Positions 47,566-56,727 of a DNA stretch of 64,000 bases are shown here, one piece after another. Positions within the stretch are counted from its first letter, which is position 1; the number at the start of each line of letters is the position of its first letter. Both the position numbers and the translations under genes were made by a program. The stretch lies in assembly GCF_015644585.1 (NCBI RefSeq), contig NZ_JADOBI010000001.1:62001-126000 (forward strand), read 5' to 3'. The notes under the pieces were generated by a model. It made no database searches, was not told where the DNA came from, and was given only the letters and a program-made list of their open reading frames with translations. This stretch comes from Rahnella laticis. Lineage in GTDB: Bacteria > Pseudomonadota > Gammaproteobacteria > Enterobacterales > Enterobacteriaceae.

Positions 47566-48239
47566 GCTTACAGCAGGTGCTAAAATTAGAACGAGATAGT
47601 TTCGGTTTTTCATGCGCGGTGATCGCTCAGCTCAGGTCAAAACCTTGGGTTGCCACCCAAACCGGCAAGACCTTGGGCTAGCCGCCCAAACTGGCCTCAA
47701 GGAACGCCTATCGCCGCGCCCCTTGAGAATCCTGGGCTCTTAAACTGCGCGCTGCCGCTGCCGCTGCCGCTGCCGCTGGGACGATGGACATGTTCAGCTG
47801 CTCCAGCATGTGGCGCAAATCCAGGCACTTCGTGCTGCCTTCACTCGGTCTTCGAGCCATAGGTCTCGAAGCCGCTCCGTTCAGCTGGATTTTGAGCGCG
47901 CCATCTCACCATTTTGAAAGACCTCACAAAATTGCCTTTGAATTACATAGCCAGTGGCCGCTTTCAGAAAGCTTGCCGAGCGAAGTGTTTCGAGACCAAT
48001 GGCTCGAAACCGAGTAAGGGAACCGCGCAGCGGCAAGTTTTCGCGGCAATAGCTGTGGCACCTGAAACATAGCCAGCGAGCGGCAGCGCGCAGTTAAAAA
48101 AAACGCAGGATTCCAAAGGGTTTCGTTTAAAACCCTTTGGGCCAGTTTGGGCGGCGAGCCCAAGGTTTTGACCTGAGCTAAGCGAGCTCCGCGCATGAAA
48201 AACCGAAATTTACTCGTTCTTAGAAAGCCTGCTGTAAGC
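47566..48239. repeat. Long palindromic intergenic element, copy C
   Basis: A 674-bp non-coding element between ybiB and yjdM. The edges GCTTACAGCAGG and CCTGCTGTAAGC are perfect inverted repeats. Next inwards come AACGAGATAGTTTCGG against CCGAAATTTACTCGTT, and TCAGGTCAAAACCTTGGG against CCCAAGGTTTTGACCTGA. Positions 47940-48051 are identical to 30391-30502 in copy A. Unlike A and B, it does not sit between convergent genes. It also contains a hexanucleotide tandem repeat. Confidence 0.87.
47752..47778. repeat. CTGCCG hexanucleotide tandem repeat
   Basis: Four and a half copies of CTGCCG in a row inside element C. Copies A and B have a single unit (GCGCTATCGCTGG, GCGCTACCGCTCG) at the same place, so this is a local slippage expansion. 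Confidence 0.85.
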
Positions 48240-48388
48240 GCCAAAAACCGAACAGGGTATTCGGTTTAATACCCGGAAACTCCTCTTACCCTGTTCAAAT
48301 GTGTGGTTAAAAGCTAAAATAGGGCATGTGTGAAATTTATTTCATGATTTTAATGGCTTTTTTAAAAGCATAACCTGAGGTTTTAGTT

Positions 48389-48730
48389 ATGGAAACGTTA
48401 CCAAGTTGCCCGACATGTAAATCTGAATTCACCTGGCAGGACGGTGAAATGCTCAATTGCCCTGAATGTGGACATGTCTGGGCACTGGCCGGTGATGCGG
48501 CGGGTGATGACGATACGCTGAAGGTCGTGGATGCTAACGGTAATCTGCTGGCGGACGGTGATTCCGTCACGGTAATCAAAGACCTGAAAGTGAAGGGCAG
48601 TTCTTCCATGCTGAAGATCGGCACCAAAGTGAAAGGCATCCGTCTGGTCGAAGGCGATCACAATATCGACTGCAAAATTGACGGTTTTGGGCAGATGAAA
48701 CTCAAATCTGAGTTTGTTAAGAAAAACTAA
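48389..48730 (+). CDS. yjdM: Zinc-ribbon protein YjdM (PhnA-like)
   Basis: Small cytosolic protein of 113 aa. The N-terminal zinc ribbon uses Cys7, Cys10, Cys24 and Cys27 (SCPTC, NCPECGH). The C-terminal PhnA domain carries [26 protein letters not shown]. The old name PhnA is misleading: the E. coli homologue is not needed for phosphonate use and its role is unclear. TGAGG lies eight bases before the ATG. It sits alone between element C and the peptidase gene. Confidence 0.92.
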   Translation: METLPSCPTCKSEFTWQDGEMLNCPECGHVWALAGDAAGDDDTLKVVDANGNLLADGDSVTVIKDLKVKGSSSMLKIGTKVKGIRLVEGDHNIDCKIDGFGQMKLKSEFVKKN

Positions 48731-48841
48731 TCCCAAATTCTGAAGCCTGCCCGCATTCAGCGGTTTTGCCGTATCGACAGAACCGCTGACTGAACATACA
48801 CTCAATGTAAAATCTCTTTAACATTCAGCAGAGAAGATTAC

Positions 48842-50704
48842 ATGAAACAGGCTCAGGACTATTTTAACGCCCTCAATCACGACTACCTCGAAGTCCACCG
48901 GAACAAAGAAAATCTGTTCTGGCAAAACTATATGGGCACCGGCGATGAAAATGTCTCCAGTGCTTTCTCCGCTGCCGAAACGGCTTATAAACGCTTTATC
49001 TCCGAACCGACCCGTCCCGCGCAGCTGCGTGAGGCCATCTCACGTCTCGAAAAACAAACGCCGGATGCAGAACGTGATGCGCTGCTGCACGGCCTTCGCG
49101 GCTGGCTGAGTTTCTTCGACTGCAACGTCATCGAAGACCCTGAAGCGCTGGCGCTGCTCGATGAAATCATTCAGGCGGAATCTGCGCTGTTTGGCAAACG
49201 TAAGCAGTACCGCATGACGCACATCAACAGCAAAGGTGAGCGCGTCAATGCCTCGCTGGGTGAGCTGCTGACCAATCAGGCGAATAACGAAAATGAAGCG
49301 TACCGCCGCAGTTCGCAAAACGCCTTACGTGAGCTGGAAGAGTGGCTGCTGCATAACGGCTTGCCGCAGCTGATCAGCCTGCGTAACCGCTTTGCGCGTC
49401 AGCTGGGTTATCGCAATTACTTCGATTACAAGGTGAATAAAACCGAGCGCATGTCGCCGGAACAGCTATTCGCCATCCTTGACCGGTTCGAAGAGCAGAC
49501 GCGTGAGAGCAACACGCGCAGCCTGAATGAGCTGGTTGCCCGCGAAGGTGACGCCGCGCTGTTGCCGTGGAATATCCGCTTCGCCAGCGCCGGTGACGTG
49601 ACCCGTCAGCTGGATCCTTACTTCCCGTTTGCCGATTCCCTGCGTCGCTGGATTGACAGCTTTAAGCGCCTGAACATCGGTTTCAACGGCGCGGAAATGC
49701 AGCTGGATTTGCTGGTGCGTGAAGGCAAATACGAGAATGGTTTTATGCACGGGCCGGTGCCGCCGTTTTATGACAACGGTAAATGGATCCCTGCGGTGAT
49801 CAACTTCACCAGCCTGGCAAAGCCGGATCAGATTGGCAGCGGCGCAAGCGGGCTGAATACGTTGTTCCACGAAGGCGGCCACGCGGCGCACTTTGCCAAT
49901 ATCCGCCAGAATGCGCCATGCTTCTCGCAGGAATTTCCGCCAACGTCCATGGCTTACGCCGAAACGCAGTCGATGTTCTGCGACAGCCTGCTGGAAGACG
50001 CGGACTGGCTGAAACGTTATGCGAAAAATACGGCGGGTGAGCCGGTGCCGGATGAACTGATCCGCGCCAGTATCGAAGCCCGCCAGCCAATGCGCTCTTT
50101 TAACGAGCGCCATATTCTGCTGGTGCCGTATTTCGAATGGCAGCTTTATCAGTGGCCGGATGAAAAACGCACGCCGGAAGCCATGATTGCGCTGGCGCGT
50201 GACGTCGAAACGCATATTCTCGGCGTGACCGGCAGCCCGCGTCCGACGCTGGCGATCCCGCATTTACTGTCGATGGAATCCGCCTGTTCTTATCAGGGCT
50301 ACCTGCTGGCGCTGATGGCCGTCGAACAAACGCGTGCGTTCTTCCTCAAACGTGACGGCTATCTGACCGATAACCCGGCGATTGGCCCGGATCTGGCGAA
50401 GCATTACTGGACGCCGGGCAACAGCGTCAGCCACGACGATACCTTGCGCAGCCTGACCGGCGAGGGCTTCAATCCGGATTATCTGGCGCAGGCGTGTAAT
50501 CAGACGGTAGACGCCGCGTGGGAAGATGCGCAGCGCACGATTGAGAAGGCTTCTGAGCGTGAACAGCCGGAAGCCAGTTTCGATCTCAACGTGCATATTC
50601 GTGTGGTAGACGGGAAACGCATCCTGGCTGACAGCGCCGACGGCGATGAGGCAATGTGTCAGGATTTCGCGGATTTTGTCGATCAGAATTACGGTTCGAA
50701 ATAA
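48842..50704 (+). CDS. M3-family (oligoendopeptidase-type) metallopeptidase
   Basis: Zinc peptidase of 620 aa, cytosolic (no signal peptide). The metal site is HEGGH (His343, Glu344, His347), with Glu374 in YAETQS as the likely third ligand 27 residues later, the spacing expected in family M3. The N-terminal half is helical and acidic/basic mixed. The protein is somewhat shorter than Dcp/OpdA (about 680) and is more like M3 'peptidase family' members found in Yersiniaceae and pseudomonads. It probably degrades oligopeptides. It ends at a strong bidirectional terminator. Confidence 0.85.
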   Translation: MKQAQDYFNALNHDYLEVHRNKENLFWQNYMGTGDENVSSAFSAAETAYKRFISEPTRPAQLREAISRLEKQTPDAERDALLHGLRGWLSFFDCNVIEDPEALALLDEIIQAESALFGKRKQYRMTHINSKGERVNASLGELLTNQANNENEAYRRSSQNALRELEEWLLHNGLPQLISLRNRFARQLGYRNYFDYKVNKTERMSPEQLFAILDRFEEQTRESNTRSLNELVAREGDAALLPWNIRFASAGDVTRQLDPYFPFADSLRRWIDSFKRLNIGFNGAEMQLDLLVREGKYENGFMHGPVPPFYDNGKWIPAVINFTSLAKPDQIGSGASGLNTLFHEGGHAAHFANIRQNAPCFSQEFPPTSMAYAETQSMFCDSLLEDADWLKRYAKNTAGEPVPDELIRASIEARQPMRSFNERHILLVPYFEWQLYQWPDEKRTPEAMIALARDVETHILGVTGSPRPTLAIPHLLSMESACSYQGYLLALMAVEQTRAFFLKRDGYLTDNPAIGPDLAKHYWTPGNSVSHDDTLRSLTGEGFNPDYLAQACNQTVDAAWEDAQRTIEKASEREQPEASFDLNVHIRVVDGKRILADSADGDEAMCQDFADFVDQNYGSK

Positions 50705-50718
50705 CCGCGTCGTAGCGT

Positions 50719-50760
50719 AAAAAAAACCGCCATCCGGTGCTGAACCGGTGGCGGTTTTTT
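50719..50760. terminator. Bidirectional terminator
   Basis: CCGCCA-T-CCGGT GCTGA ACCGG-TGGCGG, an 11-bp stem flanked by eight A and six T, lies between the convergent peptidase and flavin reductase genes. Confidence 0.92.
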
Positions 50761-50777
50761 GATGGCTTAAATCGCGG

Positions 50778-51410
50778 TTATTGGCGGGCGTCGGGGCGTA
50801 TTAAATCGAACCGAAAATCTTCAGAAATACCGTAGTAAGCCGAAGGGCCACCAGCACGCAAAACCGGCTCGGCGAGGGCGGTCTGATAAATACCATCAAC
50901 CAGCAGGTGCGGCGCGATATGCACGGCCACCACTTCACCGAGCACCAGCCAGGTATCGATTTTTCCGCCTGCGGCGGTTTCTAACTGAATGCACTGCGTC
51001 AGCTTGCATTCAAAGTTTACCGGGCTTTCCAGCACGCGGTCGGCCGCCACAATCTTGCCCGGCTGCGGCGTCAGGCCAGCAAACGCAAATTCGTCTTCGC
51101 CGCGTTCCAGCGTGGCCGAGCTTTCATTCATTTTGACCGCCAGCGGGCGCGTGGTCAGATTCCAGACAAACTCGCCGGTTTCGACGATATTCGCCACGCT
51201 GTCTTTCCAGCCGCTGCTGGCGAAACCAATGATCGGTGGACGATAATTGAAGCAGTTGAAGAAGCTGTAAGGCGCCAGATTTCGCTGACCGGCGGCATTG
51301 CGCGAGGAGATCCAGCCAATCGGACGCGGGCCGACAATGGCGTTTAACGGGTCATGCGGCAGGCCGTGACCGCTTGCAGGTTCGTAATAATAACGATCAT
51401 CAACGCTCAT
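50778..51410 (-). CDS. Flavin reductase-like (FMN-binding split barrel) protein
   Basis: 210 aa of the flavin reductase-like DIM6/NTAB family: IVGPRPIGWISSRNAAGQRNLAPYSFFN near residues 26-53 is the FMN-contact signature, followed by RPPIIGFASS and a GEFVWNL motif. It probably binds FMN and either reduces flavin with NAD(P)H or stores it. No partner monooxygenase is adjacent, so the pathway is unknown. The ATG at 51410 is preceded by AGGAATATC. It is divergent from rlmF. Confidence 0.85.
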   Translation of the reverse strand: MSVDDRYYYEPASGHGLPHDPLNAIVGPRPIGWISSRNAAGQRNLAPYSFFNCFNYRPPIIGFASSGWKDSVANIVETGEFVWNLTTRPLAVKMNESSATLERGEDEFAFAGLTPQPGKIVAADRVLESPVNFECKLTQCIQLETAAGGKIDTWLVLGEVVAVHIAPHLLVDGIYQTALAEPVLRAGGPSAYYGISEDFRFDLIRPDARQ

Positions 51411-51607
51411 GATATTCCTCAGTTAAAAGATTCATCAAAACACTGATTCGTACATTACCCGTTTTAAACAGGCACTGAGCGTTTTTATGTGCCCGGATGC
51501 GCGCGGCAGGCCGCCCTGGTTTGTGTTATCTTGTGCGCCATTAATGAATATCAACGCCCCATCGCATGCTTTGTGCGTCGCGCAACACCTTTCGGAGAGT
51601 CAATCAG

Positions 51608-52576
51608 GTGGAAAAAAAGAAAGTCTTCCCTCAGGAAAAAAGCGGTCTTCACCCGCGAAATCGTCATCGCAGCCGCTATGATTTCCCGGCCCTGATTGCC
51701 AGCAGCCCGGAACTGGCGCCGTTTGTCAGTGAAAATAAATGGGGCGATCTGTCCGTCGATTTCGCCAATCCGCAGGCTGTAAAAGCGCTGAACCGTGCTT
51801 TGCTGCGTGACTGCTATCAGATTGAAAACTGGGACATTCCGGCAGACTATCTTTGCCCGCCAATTCCGGGCCGCGCTGATTATGTTCACCATCTGGCTGA
51901 TTTGCTGGCCAGCAGCAACAACGGCAATATCCCGCAGGGTAAAGACATTTCCGTGCTGGATATCGGTGTGGGTGCGAACTGTATTTATCCGATTATCGGC
52001 CTGCGTGAATACGGCTGGCGTTTCACCGCCAGTGAGATTGACCCGGTTTCGATGGCTGCCGCGAAGAAAATTGTCGCGACCAACCCGCAACTGACCAATC
52101 AGGTACGTTTCCGTTTGCAGGCGAAACCGCCGCGTATTCTCGATACCATTATCCGTCACGACGAGCGTTATGATGCCGTGCTGTGCAACCCGCCTTTCCA
52201 TGCGTCGGCGGCAGATGCGGCGTCAGGCAGCCAGCGTAAACGTCAGAATCTTGGGCTGGATCGCCGTGCCGGTACGGCGGATCTGAACTTCGGCGGTCAG
52301 CACAATGAACTGTGGTGTGAAGGCGGCGAAGAAGCGTTTGTTGTCCGCATGGCGGAAGAGAGCGCCGGTAAAGCACAGAACTGTTTCTGGTACACCGTGC
52401 TGGTATCTAAAAAAACAACACTTCCGCTACTGTATGACGCGCTCAACGAAGAGGGTGTGACGGATATCCGCACCATCGAGATGACGCAGGGGAATAAAAT
52501 CAGCCGCTTCGTCGCCTGGACTTTCCTGACGCCATCGCAGCAAAAAAGTTGGGCGATTAAGCGCTGGTCAGTCTGA
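51608..52576 (+). CDS. rlmF: 23S rRNA (adenine-1618-N6)-methyltransferase RlmF
   Basis: SAM-dependent enzyme that methylates A1618 of 23S rRNA, 322 aa (E. coli YbiN, 308). It shows LHPRNRHRSRYDFPAL at the N-terminus, the SAM motif VLDIGVGANCIYP (about 115-127) and the catalytic NPPF in LCNPPFHAS, diagnostic of base-N6 methylation. I set the start at GTG 51608, eight bases after GGAGAG; an in-frame ATG at 51566 lacks a good site. It keeps the E. coli neighbour ybiO, with a chemoreceptor gene between. Confidence 0.93.
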   Translation: MEKKKVFPQEKSGLHPRNRHRSRYDFPALIASSPELAPFVSENKWGDLSVDFANPQAVKALNRALLRDCYQIENWDIPADYLCPPIPGRADYVHHLADLLASSNNGNIPQGKDISVLDIGVGANCIYPIIGLREYGWRFTASEIDPVSMAAAKKIVATNPQLTNQVRFRLQAKPPRILDTIIRHDERYDAVLCNPPFHASAADAASGSQRKRQNLGLDRRAGTADLNFGGQHNELWCEGGEEAFVVRMAEESAGKAQNCFWYTVLVSKKTTLPLLYDALNEEGVTDIRTIEMTQGNKISRFVAWTFLTPSQQKSWAIKRWSV

Positions 52577-52597
52577 TCACGTTGTAATCTTCTTTAT

Positions 52598-52631
52598 TCC
52601 AGCCTGTTATTCTGACGACAAACAGGCTGGA
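52598..52631. other. Hairpin downstream of rlmF
   Basis: CCAGCCTGTT and AACAGGCTGG form a perfect 10-bp stem around a 12-nt loop, 22 bp after the rlmF stop. A-tract rather than T-tract follows on the plus strand, so it is not a classical terminator but may protect the 3' end of the mRNA. Confidence 0.45.
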
Positions 52632-52916
52632 AAAAATACTCCTGCCTGACCTTTCTTTTTCATTGGATTAAATTATGCTTAATTCACTATAAGAAAGTTG
52701 ATTAATTATCCTGATAATGATTTATCGCGTGATTTTATTTAAACGCGTTTTGTTTAGCTTCAGCAAACCTGCCTAAAACCCGCCCAGGGGTCAGACTAAT
52801 GTTCTGTGGATTATCGTTATTTGACGAATAACCCACAGGTATTAGCACGTGTGTATTTTTTAAATTAATTGCGACCACGCATTAATTCACGTTATCAGCC
52901 ACAGGGTGTCTGTCCT
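52632..52916. other. Chemoreceptor leader region
   Basis: AT-rich 285 bp holding the promoter of the PAS chemoreceptor gene. I looked for a sigma-28 flagellar-type promoter and did not find a convincing one. No coding frame is supported. Confidence 0.4.
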
Positions 52917-54227
52917 ATGCAATTATTTTCTCATCAGTTTAGTACGGCATGGCGTGATAAATTCGCAGCACTTCAGGACGCTGTACCGATGATTGTCTTC
53001 ACGCCAGACGGCGTGGTGCTTGAGGTCAATGACCTGTTCCTTAAGGGCATGGGCTACAACAGGCAGGAAGTCGTTGGTCAGCCTCACCTGATTTTCTGCA
53101 CGCCAGAGTTCGTTGCCAGCGATGCCTATCGCTTGCATTGGGAAGGTTTACGGCAGGGAAAGTCCATCAGCGGGAATATTAAACGAGTACATAAAAGTGG
53201 AAAATTAATCTGGCTCGAAGCCACTTATGTTCCTGTTAAAAATAAACAAGGCAAAGTCACTGAAATAATTAAAATTGCCAGTGATGTCTCTGAAAGAATT
53301 ACAGAATCGCACGAGCATCAGGGAATTTTACAAGCACTTGACCGTTCAATGGCACTGATTACCTTTACCCCCGAAGGTAATGTGATTTCTGCAAACAATA
53401 ACTTCCTGAAAGTCATGGGTTATTCTCTGCAACAAATCAAAGGCCACCCTCACGCGATGTTTTGTCTGCCGAAGTTTGGTGATACCCACGAATATAAAAA
53501 TCACTGGCAGCGTCTGCGTAACGGAGAATTTATCCTCGGGCGTTTCGAGCGGATGAACGGTCGCGGCCAGGCAATCTGGCTGGAAGCCAGCTACAACCCG
53601 GTCATGGATGATGACGGCAAGGTGCTGAAAATCGTCAAAATCGCACAGGATATTACCAGCCAGATGGCGCAGCAGCGTCAGCAGGAAAGCATGATGACGC
53701 ACGTCCACGAACTGTCGCTGACGACGGACAAAACGGCGGCAGAAGGGGTCACCATCGTCCAGAAAGCCGTGGAAGATATGCAGGAAGTCGAAGCGCTGGC
53801 GCGCCGTACGTCGGACATTATCGGCCAGCTCGGGCAGACCTCTGAAAAGATTGGTGAGATGGTGGATACCATCCGGCGCATCTCTTCGCAAACCAACTTA
53901 CTGGCGATTAACGCCACCATCGAAGCCGCGCACGCGGGCGAACAGGGCAGGGGATTTGCCGTGGTCGCCGGTGAAGTGCGTTCGCTGGCGGATCAGTCGC
54001 GGAAAGCCGCCGTGGAAATTGATCAGCTGACGCAAAGCATCCGCGACGGTGTGATGGCGGCAATCGACGGCATGGGGAACTGCGTTAACCGCGCGGGCGG
54101 CGGTGTCGCGCTGAGCCGCAATGCGGGCGATGTGATTAATCAGGTCAATCTGGGGATGCAGGATCTGGTGCGGATGATGGCGGAGTTTTCGGTTATCACC
54201 GGGGATCAGGGGCAAACGAGGCATTAG
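52917..54227 (+). CDS. Soluble PAS-PAS methyl-accepting chemotaxis protein (BdlA-like)
   Basis: Cytosolic chemoreceptor of 436 aa with no membrane helix. It has two tandem PAS domains (about 13-130 and 135-250; each has FTPDG/FTPEG, NxxFLKxMGY and IWLEAxYNP/VPV plus a C-terminal KIAxD motif typical of PAS-PAC) and then a short MCP signalling domain with [20 protein letters not shown] and [18 protein letters not shown] at the hairpin tip. The layout is that of Pseudomonas BdlA and Aer-2-like sensors; PAS domains may bind haem or flavin. No CheR-docking pentapeptide ends the protein. I use the ATG at 52917. E. coli has no such gene between rlmF and ybiO. Confidence 0.88.
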   Translation: MQLFSHQFSTAWRDKFAALQDAVPMIVFTPDGVVLEVNDLFLKGMGYNRQEVVGQPHLIFCTPEFVASDAYRLHWEGLRQGKSISGNIKRVHKSGKLIWLEATYVPVKNKQGKVTEIIKIASDVSERITESHEHQGILQALDRSMALITFTPEGNVISANNNFLKVMGYSLQQIKGHPHAMFCLPKFGDTHEYKNHWQRLRNGEFILGRFERMNGRGQAIWLEASYNPVMDDDGKVLKIVKIAQDITSQMAQQRQQESMMTHVHELSLTTDKTAAEGVTIVQKAVEDMQEVEALARRTSDIIGQLGQTSEKIGEMVDTIRRISSQTNLLAINATIEAAHAGEQGRGFAVVAGEVRSLADQSRKAAVEIDQLTQSIRDGVMAAIDGMGNCVNRAGGGVALSRNAGDVINQVNLGMQDLVRMMAEFSVITGDQGQTRH

Positions 54228-54286
54228 CGGGAGGCGGGAGCTAAAAGTAGCTTGTGAAATTTTCAAAGATTACAGACATTTGGTTA

Positions 54287-54397
54287 GCTCCTCCCCCTGC
54301 GAAGGGGGAGGTTGGGAGGGGGTTTAGCAGGCAACTAAGCTGCTGCAACCCACACCCCATCCCGGCCTTCCCCTCGTGAGAGGGGAAGGAGCAAATC
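54287..54397. repeat. GC-rich REP-like repeat, inverted pair
   Basis: Two related hairpins in opposite orientation: GCTCCTCCCCCTGCGAAGGG... at 54287-54325 and ...CCTTCCCCT-CGTGAG-AGGGGAAGG AGC at 54358-54397. The second is a degenerate reverse complement of the first, as in paired bacterial interspersed REP units. The pair lies between the convergent chemoreceptor and ybiO genes. Confidence 0.78.
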
Positions 54398-54409
54398 AAA
54401 ACCATCTTG

Positions 54410-54515
54410 CAGTGATGCTTCGAATTACATAGCTCCCGAGCCGTTTTTGCGGCAACAGAGGCGGCAACTGGATTATAGTCAGCAAGCCCAAGGTGTTGAC
54501 CTTAAACACTGTCTC
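54410..54515. repeat. Decayed remnant of the long palindromic element (copy E)
   Basis: Short blocks of the long element survive in order: CAGTGATGC, CGAATTACATAG, TTGCGGCAA and AGCCCAAGGTGTTGACCTT, all known from copies A and C. The remnant ends just inside the last codons of ybiO. Confidence 0.55.
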
Positions 54516-56727
54516 TGCACCGGCCATCTGTAACCCCCACCGACGGGGCATCGGCATAAAGTTGAACCGCCTGCCTCGGCATCTCGATCCCTGCGGCGGC
54601 AAAGTGATTCTTCACTAAACGGTCAAGCGCATACTGCACCGTCCACTGTTCCAGCGCTTTTGTGCGCACCAGCACCCGCAGGGTGAAGAACTGATCGCCT
54701 AATCCCACGACGCCCTGATAAATCGGTTCGCCGAGCAATAACGGTTTGATGTTCTCATCCTGTTGCAGCGCTTCTACGGCCTTACGCAGGACGGCGTTGG
54801 CGGCGTCCACGTCTTCATTGCGGCTGACGTTATAGCTGGCCCGGTAGACGCCAAACTCACGTTCATAATTCGAAAGCGTCGTTATCGAAGAGTAGGGAAC
54901 GATGTGATACACGCCGTAGATATCGCGCAGGCCAATCGAGCGGATGGTCATGCGTTCAACCGTGCCGCTGATGCCCATCACCGTGACGTATTCGCCGGTA
55001 TTCATACCATTTTCGAACTGGATGAAAATACCGGTGATCACGTCTTTCACCAGCGTCTGCGCACCGAAACTGACGGCCAGACCGAGCGCACCTGCACCGG
55101 CCAGCAGCGGGGCGATATTCAGCCCGACCTGCGAGAGCATGATCATAATGGTGATCGTACAAATCACAATCGCGAGGACGTTGCGGAAGAGGGTCAGCAG
55201 CGTGCGCTCACGGGCGCTCGGACGTGCGCCGTTACTCAGTTCCTGCGCCAGACGATGTTCAATCACGCTGGCAAGCAGCGTCCAGGCCACAATGGCGAAG
55301 CACAGAATAAACAGCATATGGCCCAGACCGCTGATCACTTTCTCGCCGGTCTCCGTCATAAACCATTTGTTGAGATTGAAAATCTGCCACGCGTCGAGCA
55401 GCGAGAGCGTCACGCTCAGCACCACCAGCACGCGGATGATTTTCAGACCCGCCGGAATGTAAGAATTAATGCGCTTTTGCAGCAGCGGATAGCGGCGGTT
55501 AACGTCGTCGGGCAGGGTGATACGGCGGTTAATCCAGCGCGAAAGCAGGCCGGAGATCAGCGCGCCGATGCCGATAATCACCAGGCTTTTAATCGTTGCG
55601 GCCATCATAAAGCGCAGACTTCCGGCAAAATCAAACTGCGAAAGAAAGAACAACACCACGAAATAACTGACCGCCAGAAGATGCCAGACATGCCCGAGGG
55701 CGCGGAGAATGACGCTGAAAAATGCCATCGAACGTTCAGCCAGCAGGTTGAATTCATGATGGATTGTTCGGCGGTTATGCAAAATCAGCCAGCTGGCGTA
55801 AACCGTCAGGGCCAGCATCACCACGAAATTCACCACAGCGGCGGTGGTGTAATTGATTTGTGTGGCAACCACCGGTACGCCGACCATCAGCGCGTAGCCA
55901 ATCAGCCCGCTGACCCACGCCAGGCGGGTATTCCAGTAGCGCGCCGTGACATCCGCCAGCGGGAAAGGGCGCAGGTAGCTGAAGCCGGGCGCAAAGATCA
56001 GGCGCAAAACGGCTTTGAAGAATTCAATCACCGCGAAGGCGCTGAGGAACAAAGCCTGCAGGCGCGCAATCAGCGGGCTGCCGCCGTTGAAATATTGCGT
56101 GAACAAATTACCGGCGGCGACGGTCAGCAGCAGAATTCCGAGGTCAACTGCGAAAGCCCCGATAATGCTGGCGGGCAGTTTGTACCAGTGGGCTTCTTTC
56201 AGACGCGCATGGTTTCCCCAGCGTCCGAGGCGCAGATAAAGCGGCCCGATTAGCCGGCGAATCAGATGGAAAAACGCAAAGGTCACGGCGACGGTCAGCA
56301 GAAAATACCCCAGCGCCGGGAAGAAACGTGCGGCATTAAAATGATGCTGCGGGCCGGAATTGATGGTGTCTTTAAGCTGCTGTACGCGCTTCATAAAGCC
56401 GGAAGCGGTTTGCTGCGTGGTATCCACCAGCTGGTCAATCAGCGAAAGCTGTTCAGCCTGCGGAGCGGTGTTTTCGGCAGGCGCTTTTGTTGCCGGCGTG
56501 GTTCCGGCGGCTTCCCGCAGATGGGTAATCAGTTGGGCGCGGGCTTTATCATCCTGAAGAATATCGGCCAGCGCGGCGTAAGAAGCTTTCTGTTGATCGG
56601 CAGCGGCGGGTTTTTCCTCAGCCGCATGGCTGAAGGCGCTGAACAGGGAGATTGTGATAAACAGCAGAGCTGAAAATATCGGTGTCTGGATGCGGTGAGC
56701 CAACGGAGTCCTGTCGTTATGCGGCAT
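54502..56727 (-). CDS. ybiO: Mechanosensitive channel YbiO (MscS family)
   Basis: Large MscS-type channel of 741 aa, the same length as E. coli YbiO, opening on osmotic down-shock. It has a signal peptide (SALLFITISLFSAFSHA), a periplasmic domain to about residue 135, several membrane helices, then the pore and MscS beta domain: LLAGAGALGLAVSFGAQTLVKDVITGIFIQFENG and the gating region VTVMGISGTVERMTIRSIGLRD. The last 10-15 residues (SVGVTDGRCRDSV) may come from the adjacent repeat remnant. Its place next to glnQ is as in E. coli. Confidence 0.93.
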   Translation of the reverse strand: MPHNDRTPLAHRIQTPIFSALLFITISLFSAFSHAAEEKPAAADQQKASYAALADILQDDKARAQLITHLREAAGTTPATKAPAENTAPQAEQLSLIDQLVDTTQQTASGFMKRVQQLKDTINSGPQHHFNAARFFPALGYFLLTVAVTFAFFHLIRRLIGPLYLRLGRWGNHARLKEAHWYKLPASIIGAFAVDLGILLLTVAAGNLFTQYFNGGSPLIARLQALFLSAFAVIEFFKAVLRLIFAPGFSYLRPFPLADVTARYWNTRLAWVSGLIGYALMVGVPVVATQINYTTAAVVNFVVMLALTVYASWLILHNRRTIHHEFNLLAERSMAFFSVILRALGHVWHLLAVSYFVVLFFLSQFDFAGSLRFMMAATIKSLVIIGIGALISGLLSRWINRRITLPDDVNRRYPLLQKRINSYIPAGLKIIRVLVVLSVTLSLLDAWQIFNLNKWFMTETGEKVISGLGHMLFILCFAIVAWTLLASVIEHRLAQELSNGARPSARERTLLTLFRNVLAIVICTITIMIMLSQVGLNIAPLLAGAGALGLAVSFGAQTLVKDVITGIFIQFENGMNTGEYVTVMGISGTVERMTIRSIGLRDIYGVYHIVPYSSITTLSNYEREFGVYRASYNVSRNEDVDAANAVLRKAVEALQQDENIKPLLLGEPIYQGVVGLGDQFFTLRVLVRTKALEQWTVQYALDRLVKNHFAAAGIEMPRQAVQLYADAPSVGVTDGRCRDSV

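Noticed and set aside
47650-48244. Short open frames inside palindromic element C, including one with Pro-Leu repeats
   Set aside because: The Pro-Leu run comes from the CTGCCG tandem repeat, and sister copies do not keep the frame.
52632-52916. Sigma-28 flagellar promoter before the chemoreceptor
   Set aside because: No convincing TAAA-N15-GCCGATAA match was found.
54763-56253. 496-codon open frame on the plus strand opposite ybiO
   Set aside because: It is antisense to a clear channel gene, rich in His, Gln and Arg as expected from reading the complement of GC-rich codons, and has no recognisable domain or ribosome-binding site.
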